NCBI GenBank assembly: GCA_038133845.1
Contig: JAYPUA010000005.1
Location: 57,679 to 121,678, forward strand
Reading direction: 5' to 3'
Source: JAYPUA01 sp038133845
GTDB taxonomy: Bacteria > SAR324 > NAC60-12
Length of the DNA: 64,000 nt
How positions within the stretch are numbered: position 1 is the stretch's first letter; each line of letters begins with the position of its first letter. The translations under genes were made by a program, and so were the position numbers. This document shows positions 9,221-17,422 of this stretch, piece by piece. The notes beneath the pieces were generated by a model. The model did not search any database, had not been told where the DNA came from, and saw only the letters and a program-made list of their open reading frames with translations.

Positions 9221-9249
9221 TTGATTAAAAGACCAAAATCGAGTATAAA
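9221..9249 (+). promoter_or_regulatory. Sigma-70-type promoter for the symporter genes
   Basis: TTGATT, then exactly 17 bases, then TATAAA: four of six and five of six matches to the consensus boxes with ideal spacing. It lies in an AT-rich patch about 55 bases before the DUF4212 start, in the shared region with the divergent kinase operon, and is the best promoter by eye in the window. Confidence 0.6.
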
Positions 9250-9302
9250 TTACCGGTCCCAAGGGAACTCCCAACCAACAATTTATCCAACCGGAGGCAT
9301 AA

Positions 9303-9539
9303 ATGGATAAAGCAAGACTTGCGGAGTACTGGCGCCGAAATGTCGGGATCATGAGAAACCTGCTGGTGATTTGGTTTCTTGCTTCCTATGGCGCTGGAAT
9401 TCTGTTTGCCCCAGGACTTGGCAAGATCGGTTTCTGGTTCGCGCAACAAGGGTCCATCTACGTATTCGTAGTCCTGATTTGGGTTTATGTAGCGCAAATG
9501 AACAAACTCGACCAGGAATTCGAGGTGGCCGAGGACTGA
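9303..9539 (+). CDS. Sodium/solute symporter small subunit (DUF4212)
   Basis: A 78-residue membrane protein with two helices: RNLLVIWFLASYGAGILFA at about residues 18-36, and a second at about 48-65 (GSIYVFVVLIWVYV). The opening LAEYWRRNVGIM and the ending NKLDQEFEV are typical of the small subunit (DUF4212, the Na_symport_sm type) that always precedes a VC_2705-type sodium:solute symporter, as here. A GGAGG ribosome site lies just before the ATG. It probably stabilises or modulates the large subunit in the inner membrane. The symporter gene follows 62 bases downstream. Confidence 0.93.
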   Translation: MDKARLAEYWRRNVGIMRNLLVIWFLASYGAGILFAPGLGKIGFWFAQQGSIYVFVVLIWVYVAQMNKLDQEFEVAED

Positions 9540-9601
9540 AGCCTCCTCTCCCGCTCGATTTTTATCCCCTTCAATCTCCCCAATCATCTCGGAAGCTGTT
9601 C

Positions 9602-11302
9602 ATGGACATCCAAACCTGGACCTACATCTTTGTCTTCTTGACCTTCGGACTCTACATCGGCATCGCGATTTGGTCACGTGCAGGCTCAACTAGCGAGTTC
9701 TACGTGGCTGGTGGAGGAGTCCCTCCGATTGCCAACGGAATGGCCACGGCTGCGGATTGGATGTCAGCCGCCTCCTACATCTCGATGGCCGGCCTCATTT
9801 CCTTTTTGGGGTACACCGGCTCGATGTATCTGATGGGCTGGACCGGCGGCTACGTCCTGCTGGCTCTCCTGCTGGCTCCGTATCTGCGTAAATTTGGACA
9901 GTTTACGGTCCCGGACTTTGTCGGCACGCGTTACTACTCCACGACCGCCCGCGCCGTCGCGGTGGTCTGCGCGATCTTTGTCTCCTTCACCTACGTCGCT
10001 GGGCAGATGCGCGGAGTCGGAGTCGTCTTTTCCCGGTTTCTGGAAACCAGCGTGGAAACCGGGGTGATTATTGGAATGGTGTTGGTCTTCTTCTACGCTA
10101 CGCTCGGAGGCATGAAGGGCATCACCTACACGCAGGTGGCGCAGTACTGCGTGATGATCTTTGCCTACATGGTCCCGGCGTTCTTCCTCTCCATCCAACT
10201 CACAGAGAGCTTTTTCCCGCAGATCGGGCTGATCACGGCTTTGGGTGAGGGGGGCTTGATGGACCGCCTGAACGGTTTGCATCAGGAACTGGGGTTTGCG
10301 GAGTACACATCGAACTCCAAATCCATGACGGACATGTTCATGATCACCGTGGCCCTGATGGTCGGGACCGCCGGGTTGCCCCACGTAATCATCCGCTTCT
10401 TCACGGTCCCGAAGGTTGCCGATGCCCGAACTTCTGCCGGGTGGGCCTTGATCTTCATCGCTCTGCTCTACACCACGGCTCCGGCGATTGGACTGTTTGC
10501 TCGCTACAACATGATTGAAACGGTCAACGGGAAGATCTATGAAACCGAAGCTCCGCAGTGGGTGAAGACCTGGGAGCAGACCGGGTTGATCAAGTGGGAG
10601 GACAAGAACGGAGATGGCATCATTCAGTACCGTGGTCCAAAGGCTCCGGATGGTCTGGCCAATGAGCTGAATGTGGATCGAGACATCATGGTGCTGGCCA
10701 ATCCGGAGATTGCCGGGCTGCCGTCTTGGGTGATCGCCCTGGTCGCAGCTGGCGGACTGGCGGCTGCGCTTTCCACCGCAGCCGGGTTGCTCTTGGTCAT
10801 CTCGACGTCGATCTCCCATGACCTGATGAAGCGGATCATCAACCCCAACCTCAGCGAGTCGTCGGAGCTTTGGTATGCCCGGGGAGCGGCTGGCGGTGCG
10901 GTGATCATTGCCGGATACTTCGGGATCAATCCGCCGGGGTTTGTGGCCCAGGTCGTGGCCTTCGCCTTCGGGTTGGCAGCCTCTTCGTTCTTCCCGGTGA
11001 TCATCATGGGAATTTTCAGCAAACGAACCACGAAGGAGGGGGCGATCTCCGGAATGGTGGCTGGGATTGCGTTCACCGCGGCCTACATCATCTACTTCAA
11101 GTTCGTCAACCCGGACCTGAACACCGCGGAGAACTGGCTGTTTGGTGTCTCTCCAGAAGGCATTGGAACCATTGGGATGGTGCTGAACTTTCTGGTTGCG
11201 TTTGTGATCTCCCGGTTCACTCAGGAAGTTCCTGAGGATGTGCAGGAGATGATCGACCACATCCGGGTCCCCAAAGGAGCCGGTGCCGCACAAAGTCACT
11301 GA
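9602..11302 (+). CDS. Sodium:solute symporter large subunit, acetate-type (VC_2705 subfamily)
   Basis: A 566-residue inner-membrane carrier of the SSS family with about 13 hydrophobic helices. Diagnostic segments are FYVAGGGVPPIANGMATAAD near the N-terminus (the first sodium-site helix), GLISFLGYTGSMYLMGW, and GLPHVIIRFFTVP. A hydrophilic insert around residues 305-355 contains DKNGDGIIQ, which looks like a calcium-type loop. I start at MDIQTWTYIF rather than at an upstream frame overlapping the small subunit, because the upstream sequence has no membrane or family features. With the DUF4212 partner and acs directly downstream, uptake of acetate or another short-chain carboxylate is likely. 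The substrate itself is inference. Confidence 0.93.
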   Translation: MDIQTWTYIFVFLTFGLYIGIAIWSRAGSTSEFYVAGGGVPPIANGMATAADWMSAASYISMAGLISFLGYTGSMYLMGWTGGYVLLALLLAPYLRKFGQFTVPDFVGTRYYSTTARAVAVVCAIFVSFTYVAGQMRGVGVVFSRFLETSVETGVIIGMVLVFFYATLGGMKGITYTQVAQYCVMIFAYMVPAFFLSIQLTESFFPQIGLITALGEGGLMDRLNGLHQELGFAEYTSNSKSMTDMFMITVALMVGTAGLPHVIIRFFTVPKVADARTSAGWALIFIALLYTTAPAIGLFARYNMIETVNGKIYETEAPQWVKTWEQTGLIKWEDKNGDGIIQYRGPKAPDGLANELNVDRDIMVLANPEIAGLPSWVIALVAAGGLAAALSTAAGLLLVISTSISHDLMKRIINPNLSESSELWYARGAAGGAVIIAGYFGINPPGFVAQVVAFAFGLAASSFFPVIIMGIFSKRTTKEGAISGMVAGIAFTAAYIIYFKFVNPDLNTAENWLFGVSPEGIGTIGMVLNFLVAFVISRFTQEVPEDVQEMIDHIRVPKGAGAAQSH

Positions 11303-11383
11303 GCGGGGAGCACTTCACGCTTCCGGAGGCCCGCTTCTTCGGAAGTTGTGATTCCATCAATAAGGCGTTTTTTAACGTTATAG

Positions 11384-11412
11384 TTGTAATTATTGGTCCT
11401 TTCTGTTAGAGT
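11384..11412 (+). promoter_or_regulatory. Probable promoter of acs
   Basis: TTGTAA, 17 bases, TAGAGT (four of six in each box) in the AT-rich gap between the symporter and acs, about 57 bases before the acs start. A weak inverted repeat at 11320-11345 (CTTCCG/CGGAAG) just upstream may end the symporter transcript. Confidence 0.4.
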
Positions 11413-11468
11413 GTGCGGATGTTTTGCCGCCCGCCAGCAACCCGAAACTCCCAACAAGGAGCGCAAGC

Positions 11469-13400
11469 ATGAGCGAAGAATTCGTTTTTGAGGTCGCCGA
11501 TTCGTTTAAAGGATCCGCTTGGATCGACGACGCGACTTACCAGAAGATGTACAACGAGTCCGTGCAGGATCCCGAAGGGTTCTGGGCCAAGCAGGCTGAG
11601 CGCCTGCACTGGAACCGGAAGTGGGACAAGGTGATGGACGTCAACTACCACGAAGCCGAAATCAAATGGTTCGAGGGAGGACAGATCAATGTCGCTTACA
11701 ATTGCTTGGATCGCCACCTGGAAGAGCGTGGGGATCAGGTGGCCATCATCTGGGAGAGCGATGACCCGAATGTGGACCGAAAGATCACCTACCGTGAACT
11801 GCATGAAGAGGTCTGCAAGTTCTCGAATGTGCTCAAGTCCAACGGTGTAAACAAGGGTGACCGGGTTTGCCTGTACCTGCCAATGATTCCGGAAGCCGCG
11901 GTCGCGATGCTGGCCTGCGCCCGCATCGGTGCGATCCACTCGGTTGTGTTTGGCGGATTCTCTCCGGATGCGCTCAAGGACCGCATCAACGACTCCGAGT
12001 GCAAGGTCCTGATCACCGCAGACCAGAGCCTTCGCGGAGGAAAGCGGGTGCCACTGAAGACCAACGCCGACAAGGCCTGCGAGTCCACACCGAGCATCGA
12101 GAAGGTCATTGTCGTGCAGCGTGGAGGAGATCCGGTCAACTGGAAAGACGGCCGCGACCTCTGGTATCACGAGGAACTCGCTCAGGCATCGGCAGATTGC
12201 CCCGCAGAGCCTATTGACGCAGAGGCCCCGCTCTTCATCCTCTACACCTCCGGTTCGACCGGAAAGCCGAAGGGCGTTCTGCACACCTCCGGAGGCTACC
12301 TGCTCTATGCCTCAATGACACATCAGTACGTGTTTGACTACCACGATGGAGACATCTACTGGTGCACTGCAGACGTCGGTTGGGTCACTGGACACAGCTA
12401 CATCGTCTATGGGCCGCTTGCCAATGGCGCGACGACCTTGATGTTTGAAGGCATCCCGAACTACCCGGACTATGGCCGATTCTGGGATGTAGTCGACAAA
12501 CACAAGGTCAACATCTTCTACACCGCTCCGACCGCGATCCGGGCAATTGCCAAGGAGGGCGACGAGCTGGTCAACAAGCGTGACCTGAGCAGCTTGCGCC
12601 TTTTGGGATCGGTCGGTGAGCCCATCAACCCGGAGGCGTGGTTGTGGTACTACCGGGTGGTCGGAAAAGAGCGCTGCCCGATTGTGGATACCTGGTGGCA
12701 GACCGAGACCGGTGGGATCCTGATCACTCCGCTTCCCGGAGCGAACAAGCTCAAGCCCGGGTCTGCGACGCGGCCCTTCTTCGGAGTCCAGCCGGTGCTG
12801 GTTGATGCAGAGGGCAAGGAACTGGAAGGGGCCACCGAAGGCAACCTCTGCATCAAGCAGTCGTGGCCGGGTCAGATGCGTACCGTTTACGGAGATCACG
12901 AGCGGTTCAAGCAGACCTACTTCAGCACCTACAAGGGCTACTACTTCTCCGGAGATGGGTGTCGGCGCGATGCCGACGGGTTCTACTGGATCACCGGTCG
13001 AGTGGATGACGTCCTGAATGTCTCTGGACACCGCATGGGCACGGCAGAGATCGAGTCGGCGCTGGTGCTCCACGAGCACGTTGCTGAAGCTGCGGTGGTT
13101 GGGTACCCCCATGACATCAAAGGTCAGGGGATCTATGCCTACGTCACCTTGAACAGCGGAGTCGAGTCCAGCGATGCCCTCAAGAAAGAACTGGTCCAAC
13201 TGGTTCGCAAAGAGATTGGACCGATTGCCACGATCGATGTCCTGCAGTGGGCGCCGGGTTTGCCCAAGACTCGCTCCGGAAAGATCATGCGCCGTATCTT
13301 GCGCAAGATCGCCGAGAACCAACTCGACAGCCTGGGCGACACCTCGACCCTGGCAGACCCGTCTGTAGTTGAAGACCTGATCGCAAACCGTCCTTCTTGA
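11469..13400 (+). CDS. acs: Acetyl-CoA synthetase (AMP-forming)
   Basis: Converts acetate, ATP and CoA to acetyl-CoA through acetyl-AMP in the cytoplasm. At 643 residues it is close to the family length of about 650. Visible motifs are the P-loop-like YTSGSTGKPKGV, DVGWVTGHSYIVYGPL, the WWQTETGG motif that shapes the acetate pocket, and the C-terminal PKTRSGKIMRR, whose Lys605 is the catalytic lysine and the site acetylated in this family. The start MSEEFVFEV follows an ACAAGGAG ribosome site; an upstream frame is not supported. It sits between the acetate-type symporter and the PHA genes, as expected for feeding acetate into storage. A clear hairpin terminator follows. Confidence 0.97.
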   Translation: MSEEFVFEVADSFKGSAWIDDATYQKMYNESVQDPEGFWAKQAERLHWNRKWDKVMDVNYHEAEIKWFEGGQINVAYNCLDRHLEERGDQVAIIWESDDPNVDRKITYRELHEEVCKFSNVLKSNGVNKGDRVCLYLPMIPEAAVAMLACARIGAIHSVVFGGFSPDALKDRINDSECKVLITADQSLRGGKRVPLKTNADKACESTPSIEKVIVVQRGGDPVNWKDGRDLWYHEELAQASADCPAEPIDAEAPLFILYTSGSTGKPKGVLHTSGGYLLYASMTHQYVFDYHDGDIYWCTADVGWVTGHSYIVYGPLANGATTLMFEGIPNYPDYGRFWDVVDKHKVNIFYTAPTAIRAIAKEGDELVNKRDLSSLRLLGSVGEPINPEAWLWYYRVVGKERCPIVDTWWQTETGGILITPLPGANKLKPGSATRPFFGVQPVLVDAEGKELEGATEGNLCIKQSWPGQMRTVYGDHERFKQTYFSTYKGYYFSGDGCRRDADGFYWITGRVDDVLNVSGHRMGTAEIESALVLHEHVAEAAVVGYPHDIKGQGIYAYVTLNSGVESSDALKKELVQLVRKEIGPIATIDVLQWAPGLPKTRSGKIMRRILRKIAENQLDSLGDTSTLADPSVVEDLIANRPS

Positions 13401-13406
13401 TTTCAG

Positions 13407-13436
13407 AGGCGCCTCCTGCCAAGCAGCGGGGCGCCT
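13407..13436 (+). terminator. Hairpin terminator after acs
   Basis: A perfect seven-base stem AGGCGCC/GGCGCCT with a 16-base loop begins six bases after the acs stop and is followed by TTGATGTTTTT. It resembles a rho-independent terminator separating acs from the PHA genes. Confidence 0.6.
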
Positions 13437-13503
13437 TTGATGTTTTTGGAGCATTACCCCCACCCCTACTCTGGGACTCCAGAGTCACTTCCACAAGGAA
13501 TCC

Positions 13504-14685
13504 ATGTCAGAACAAGTCGTCATTGTTGCCGCAACCCGTACTGCAGTGGGTAAATTCGGAGGCACTTTGAGCTCGCTTCCGGCCGCAGAGCTTGGAGCCA
13601 CCGTGATCCGTCAACTTCTCAAGCAAACGGGAGTGGCTCCGGATCAAGTCAACGAGGTCATTCTCGGGCAGGTTCTTGCGGCTGGAGATGGACAGAATCC
13701 GGCACGACAGGCCTCCATTCTGGCAGGGTTGCCCTACCAGGTTCCAGCGATGACGATCAACAAGGTCTGTGGCAGCGGACTCAAGGCTGTGCACCTCGCC
13801 GCTCAGGCGATCCTCTGTGGAGACGCCGAGGTCATCATTGCCGGAGGGCAGGAGAACATGAGCCGCTCGGCGCACGTGCTTCCGAAGTCCCGTGACGGCC
13901 AGCGCATGGGAGACTGGCAGCTGGTCGATACGATGGTCAAGGACGGGCTGTGGTGTGCCTTCAACAACTACCACATGGGAACCACTGCCGAGAACATTGC
14001 CGAGAAGTACAGCATTGACCGAGGAGAGCAGGACGAGTTTGCCTACCGTTCTCAGAACAAGGCCGAGGCCGCTCAGGTGTCCGGGCGCTTTGACGAGGAG
14101 ATCACCCCGGTGGAGATCCCTCAACGCAAGGGCGACCCGGTGGTGTTCAATCAGGATGAATACATCCGCAAGGGGGCCAAGCTGGAAGACATGTCCAAGC
14201 TGCGGCCAGCCTTCTCGAAGGAAGGCTCCGTGACGGCAGGGAACGCCTCCGGAATCAATGACGGCGCGGCAGCGGTCATGGTCATGAGCGCCAGCAAGGC
14301 GAAGGAGCTTGGGCTCACGCCACTGGCCACGATCAAGGCCTATTCCAACGCTGGAGTCGACCCGGCCATCATGGGGACCGGGCCGATTCCGGCGACACGC
14401 AAGTGCTTGGAAAAAGCGGGCTGGGCTCCAGCCGATCTGGACCTGGTCGAGTCCAACGAGGCCTTTGCCGCTCAGTCGATCTCCGTCAACCGAGACCTGG
14501 GCTGGGACACGGAGAAGGTCAACGTCAATGGTGGCGCCATCGCTATCGGTCACCCGATCGGGGCCTCCGGAGCCCGGATTCTGGTGACCTTGCTGCACGA
14601 GATGCAAAAGCGTGATGCCAAGAAGGGGCTGGCGACCTTGTGTATTGGGGGCGGGCAGGGCGTGGCCTTGGCCGTGGAGCGCTGA
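13504..14685 (+). CDS. phaA: Acetyl-CoA acetyltransferase (beta-ketothiolase)
   Basis: Condenses two acetyl-CoA to acetoacetyl-CoA, the first step of polyhydroxybutyrate synthesis. It has 393 residues, the standard thiolase length. The nucleophile Cys89 lies in NKVCGSGLKAV; the C-terminal motifs NGGAIAIGHPIGASGAR (catalytic His) and LCIGGGQG (second Cys) are intact. The start follows CCACAAGGA. A small GCGCTG/CAGCGC hairpin spans the stop codon at 14679-14694 with a T run some 20 bases later, perhaps a partial attenuator before phaB. The neighbours phaB and phaC support a biosynthetic role, although thiolases can also run in the degradative direction. Confidence 0.95.
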   Translation: MSEQVVIVAATRTAVGKFGGTLSSLPAAELGATVIRQLLKQTGVAPDQVNEVILGQVLAAGDGQNPARQASILAGLPYQVPAMTINKVCGSGLKAVHLAAQAILCGDAEVIIAGGQENMSRSAHVLPKSRDGQRMGDWQLVDTMVKDGLWCAFNNYHMGTTAENIAEKYSIDRGEQDEFAYRSQNKAEAAQVSGRFDEEITPVEIPQRKGDPVVFNQDEYIRKGAKLEDMSKLRPAFSKEGSVTAGNASGINDGAAAVMVMSASKAKELGLTPLATIKAYSNAGVDPAIMGTGPIPATRKCLEKAGWAPADLDLVESNEAFAAQSISVNRDLGWDTEKVNVNGGAIAIGHPIGASGARILVTLLHEMQKRDAKKGLATLCIGGGQGVALAVER

Positions 14686-14745
14686 TCTCAGCGCCTGGAA
14701 ACAAGGGGGGATTTTTTACACGCATCATCCAACAAGGAAAATTCA

Positions 14746-15504
14746 ATGGAAATCAAAGATAAAGTCATCGTCGTTACCGGTGGGGGACGTGGCCTGGGGA
14801 AGGCCTTTGCCAATGATCTGGCCGACCGAGGCGCCAAGCTGGCGCTGGTCGACCTGAATGCAGACGACCTGGCCAACGTCAAGGCCTCTTGTGAAGCCAA
14901 GGGCGTGGAGGTCCGGACCTACGTGACCAACGTCGCTCAGGAAGACGAGGTGGTCAAGCTGTTTGAGGACGTGGTCTCGGACTTCGGTACCGTGGACGCG
15001 CTGATCAACAACGCCGGGATCACTCGAGATGGCCTGCTGGTGCGCAAGAAGGACGGTGTGGTTCAGAAGATGTCTCTGGCCAACTGGCAGATCGTGATTG
15101 ACGTCAACCTCACCGGGGTGTTCCTCTGTGCCCGGGAGTTCTTTGGCAAGCTGCTTGAGCAGGACAAGGCCGGAGTGTGCATCAACATCTCCAGCATCTC
15201 CCGCAACGGCAACATGGGACAGACCAACTACACCGCCACCAAGTCCGGTGTGGCCGAGATGACGGTCACCTGGGCCAAGGAACTGTCCCGCTACGGCATC
15301 CGGGTGGGAGCGATCGCTCCGGGCTACATCAACACGGAGATGGTGGCCGCCATCCGGGACGACGTGAAGCAGAAGATCATCGACCAGGTGCCGCTGAAGC
15401 GTCTGGGCGATCCAAGCGAAATCAGCCACTCCGCGATCTACATCCTCGAGAACGACTACTTCACGGGTCGAGTGATCGAGTGTGATGGTGGCCTGCGCAT
15501 CTGA
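14746..15504 (+). CDS. phaB: Acetoacetyl-CoA reductase (SDR family)
   Basis: A 252-residue short-chain dehydrogenase that would reduce acetoacetyl-CoA to 3-hydroxybutyryl-CoA with NAD(P)H. The cofactor motif TGGGRGLG is at residues 12-19, NNAG is present, and the catalytic set is Ser149, Tyr162 and Lys166 (NYTATKSG). The C-terminus PLKRLGDPSEI...YFTGRVIECDGG is typical of FabG/PhaB enzymes. By sequence alone it could be a 3-oxoacyl-ACP reductase; the position between the thiolase and the PHA synthase favours PhaB. A CAACAAGGA leader precedes the ATG. Confidence 0.9.
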   Translation: MEIKDKVIVVTGGGRGLGKAFANDLADRGAKLALVDLNADDLANVKASCEAKGVEVRTYVTNVAQEDEVVKLFEDVVSDFGTVDALINNAGITRDGLLVRKKDGVVQKMSLANWQIVIDVNLTGVFLCAREFFGKLLEQDKAGVCINISSISRNGNMGQTNYTATKSGVAEMTVTWAKELSRYGIRVGAIAPGYINTEMVAAIRDDVKQKIIDQVPLKRLGDPSEISHSAIYILENDYFTGRVIECDGGLRI

Positions 15505-15534
15505 ATCCTTCAACCTCAACAAGAGAAAGCCTTC

Positions 15535-17262
15535 ATGGCAGATTCGAAAGACAAGCAGCCTCAGGAGTGGTTGCAGGAGATGATGGGTCAAATGACCTCG
15601 CAGATGGGAGGCATGGCTGGTACTGCAGATCCTATTGGAGCGATGAAGTCCCTGCAGCGGGTTGCGGAGTCCTGGGCGCAGAACCCACAGGAGCTCGCAG
15701 AAGCGGTCAAGACCTGGTCGGAGCAGATCACCGCAACCAACCAGCAGGTCTGGCAAGAGTTCCTGAACCAAAAGGCCGCGGCGCCGACGGATCCGGAGGG
15801 AAAGGCCGACTGGTCCAAGCTGCCCTATTTCAAGTGGATTCGGGAGTATTACCAGACCTACGCCGGATGGATGGAGCAAAACATTCAGAACGCGCCGGTG
15901 GAAGAGGACGTCAAGCGAGACGCAACCTTCTGGACGCGTCAGATGCTGAGCGCCCTCTCTCCCGACAACTACTTCTGGACCAACCCGAACGCCATCAACC
16001 AGTTTGTAGAGACCAAAGGCGAGAGCCTCCGGAGCGGCTTGCAGAACTGGCTCAAGGACGTCAGCTCCGGAGACGGTCTCCCGGAGACGGTGGACAAGTC
16101 CCCATTCCAGGTCGGGGAGAACCTGGCGAACACTCCGGGAAAGGTGGTCTTCCGCAACGACCTGATGGAGTTGATCCAGTACTCGCCGATGACGGACGAG
16201 GTCTATGAGCGCCCGGTGGTCATCACCCCGCCTTGGATCAACAAGTACTATATCCTGGACCTGGCTCCGAAGAAGAGCTTCATCCGCAATCTGGTCTCAA
16301 AGGGCTTCACGACCTTCGTGATCAGCTGGAAGAACCCCACGGAAGAGATGCGCAATGTGGGGATGGACGACTACCTGATGCAGGGGCCGGTGATGGCGAT
16401 GGATGTCGCACAGCAGATCACGGGCGCCAAGAAGGTGCACGCGGTCGGTTACTGCATCGGGGGGACGCTGCTTTCTTCCGTGCTCGCCTGGTACAACCAC
16501 CCGAAGAACAAGAAAGCCAACCCCGTTGAGGACTGGACGCTACTGACCACGCTGGTGGACTTCGAGCAGCCCGGAGACCTCGGGGTGTTCATCAACGAAG
16601 AGTCGCTGAAGATGCTCGAGGAGAGCATGGCCGAGCAGGGCTTTCTGGATGGCAAGCAGATGGGAACGACCATGCGCATGCTGCGTCCCGATGGCTTGAT
16701 CTGGCACTACTTCATCAACAACTACCTCTACGGGAAGCAGCCTCCGCCCATCGACATGCTGTTCTGGAACGACGACTCCACCCGCATGCCGGAGGCGATG
16801 CACAAGTTCTACCTGCGCGAGTACTACCTGCACAACCGCCTGCGCGAGAAGGATGCGCTGACGCTGGCAGGCCATCCGATCGACCTGCGCCGGATCAAGG
16901 AGCCGCTGTACTGCGTCTCCGCAGAGGAAGACCACATCACCCCGTGGAAGCAGGTCTACCAGATCAACAAGCTGGTGCAGGGACCGGTGCGCTTCAACCT
17001 GTCGACCTCCGGGCACATTGCCGGTGTGGTCAATCCTCCGGTGGACCCGCCCAAGCGGAGCTACTGGGCCGGAGCGGGGGATTCCAAGCAGGACCCGGAA
17101 GCCTGGCAGGCCAAACAGAAGAAGGTCGATGATTCCTGGTGGAACGACTGGACTGCGTGGCTGAGTGAGCGCAGCGGTAGCCAAGTGGCTCCCCCGAAGC
17201 TGGGTAGCACGAAGCACAAGCCGCTCGCCGATGCTCCCGGAACCTACGTCCTGGAGCCGTGA
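15535..17262 (+). CDS. phaC: Class I poly(3-hydroxyalkanoate) synthase
   Basis: Polymerises 3-hydroxyacyl-CoA into PHA at the granule surface. It has 575 residues, in the class I range, with an N-terminal helical domain (about 1-200) and an alpha/beta hydrolase core. The lipase-like box is GYCIGG with nucleophile Cys307; Asp466 in EEDHITPW and His494 in SGHIAG complete the triad. PPWINKYYILDL and FWNDDSTRMP are family hallmarks. No phaR, phaE or phasin lies adjacent, in line with class I rather than III or IV. It starts 30 bases after phaB; the leader CAACAAGAG is a weaker version of the ribosome-site motif seen in front of its neighbours. Confidence 0.96.
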   Translation: MADSKDKQPQEWLQEMMGQMTSQMGGMAGTADPIGAMKSLQRVAESWAQNPQELAEAVKTWSEQITATNQQVWQEFLNQKAAAPTDPEGKADWSKLPYFKWIREYYQTYAGWMEQNIQNAPVEEDVKRDATFWTRQMLSALSPDNYFWTNPNAINQFVETKGESLRSGLQNWLKDVSSGDGLPETVDKSPFQVGENLANTPGKVVFRNDLMELIQYSPMTDEVYERPVVITPPWINKYYILDLAPKKSFIRNLVSKGFTTFVISWKNPTEEMRNVGMDDYLMQGPVMAMDVAQQITGAKKVHAVGYCIGGTLLSSVLAWYNHPKNKKANPVEDWTLLTTLVDFEQPGDLGVFINEESLKMLEESMAEQGFLDGKQMGTTMRMLRPDGLIWHYFINNYLYGKQPPPIDMLFWNDDSTRMPEAMHKFYLREYYLHNRLREKDALTLAGHPIDLRRIKEPLYCVSAEEDHITPWKQVYQINKLVQGPVRFNLSTSGHIAGVVNPPVDPPKRSYWAGAGDSKQDPEAWQAKQKKVDDSWWNDWTAWLSERSGSQVAPPKLGSTKHKPLADAPGTYVLEP

Positions 17263-17422
17263 GTCGGTAGTCCATTTGCGCCTTCAGCGCGCAGAAGCCT
17301 GACCGGTCGAGCGACCTCGTTCACCTTGGCCGGTTCAAGTACCCGATGGCGCCGGCCTGGCTTGTTCCGGATGGGCGTCATCTCCCCGCCGTCACGTTTC
17401 TCTCTAACCAACAAGGAAAATC

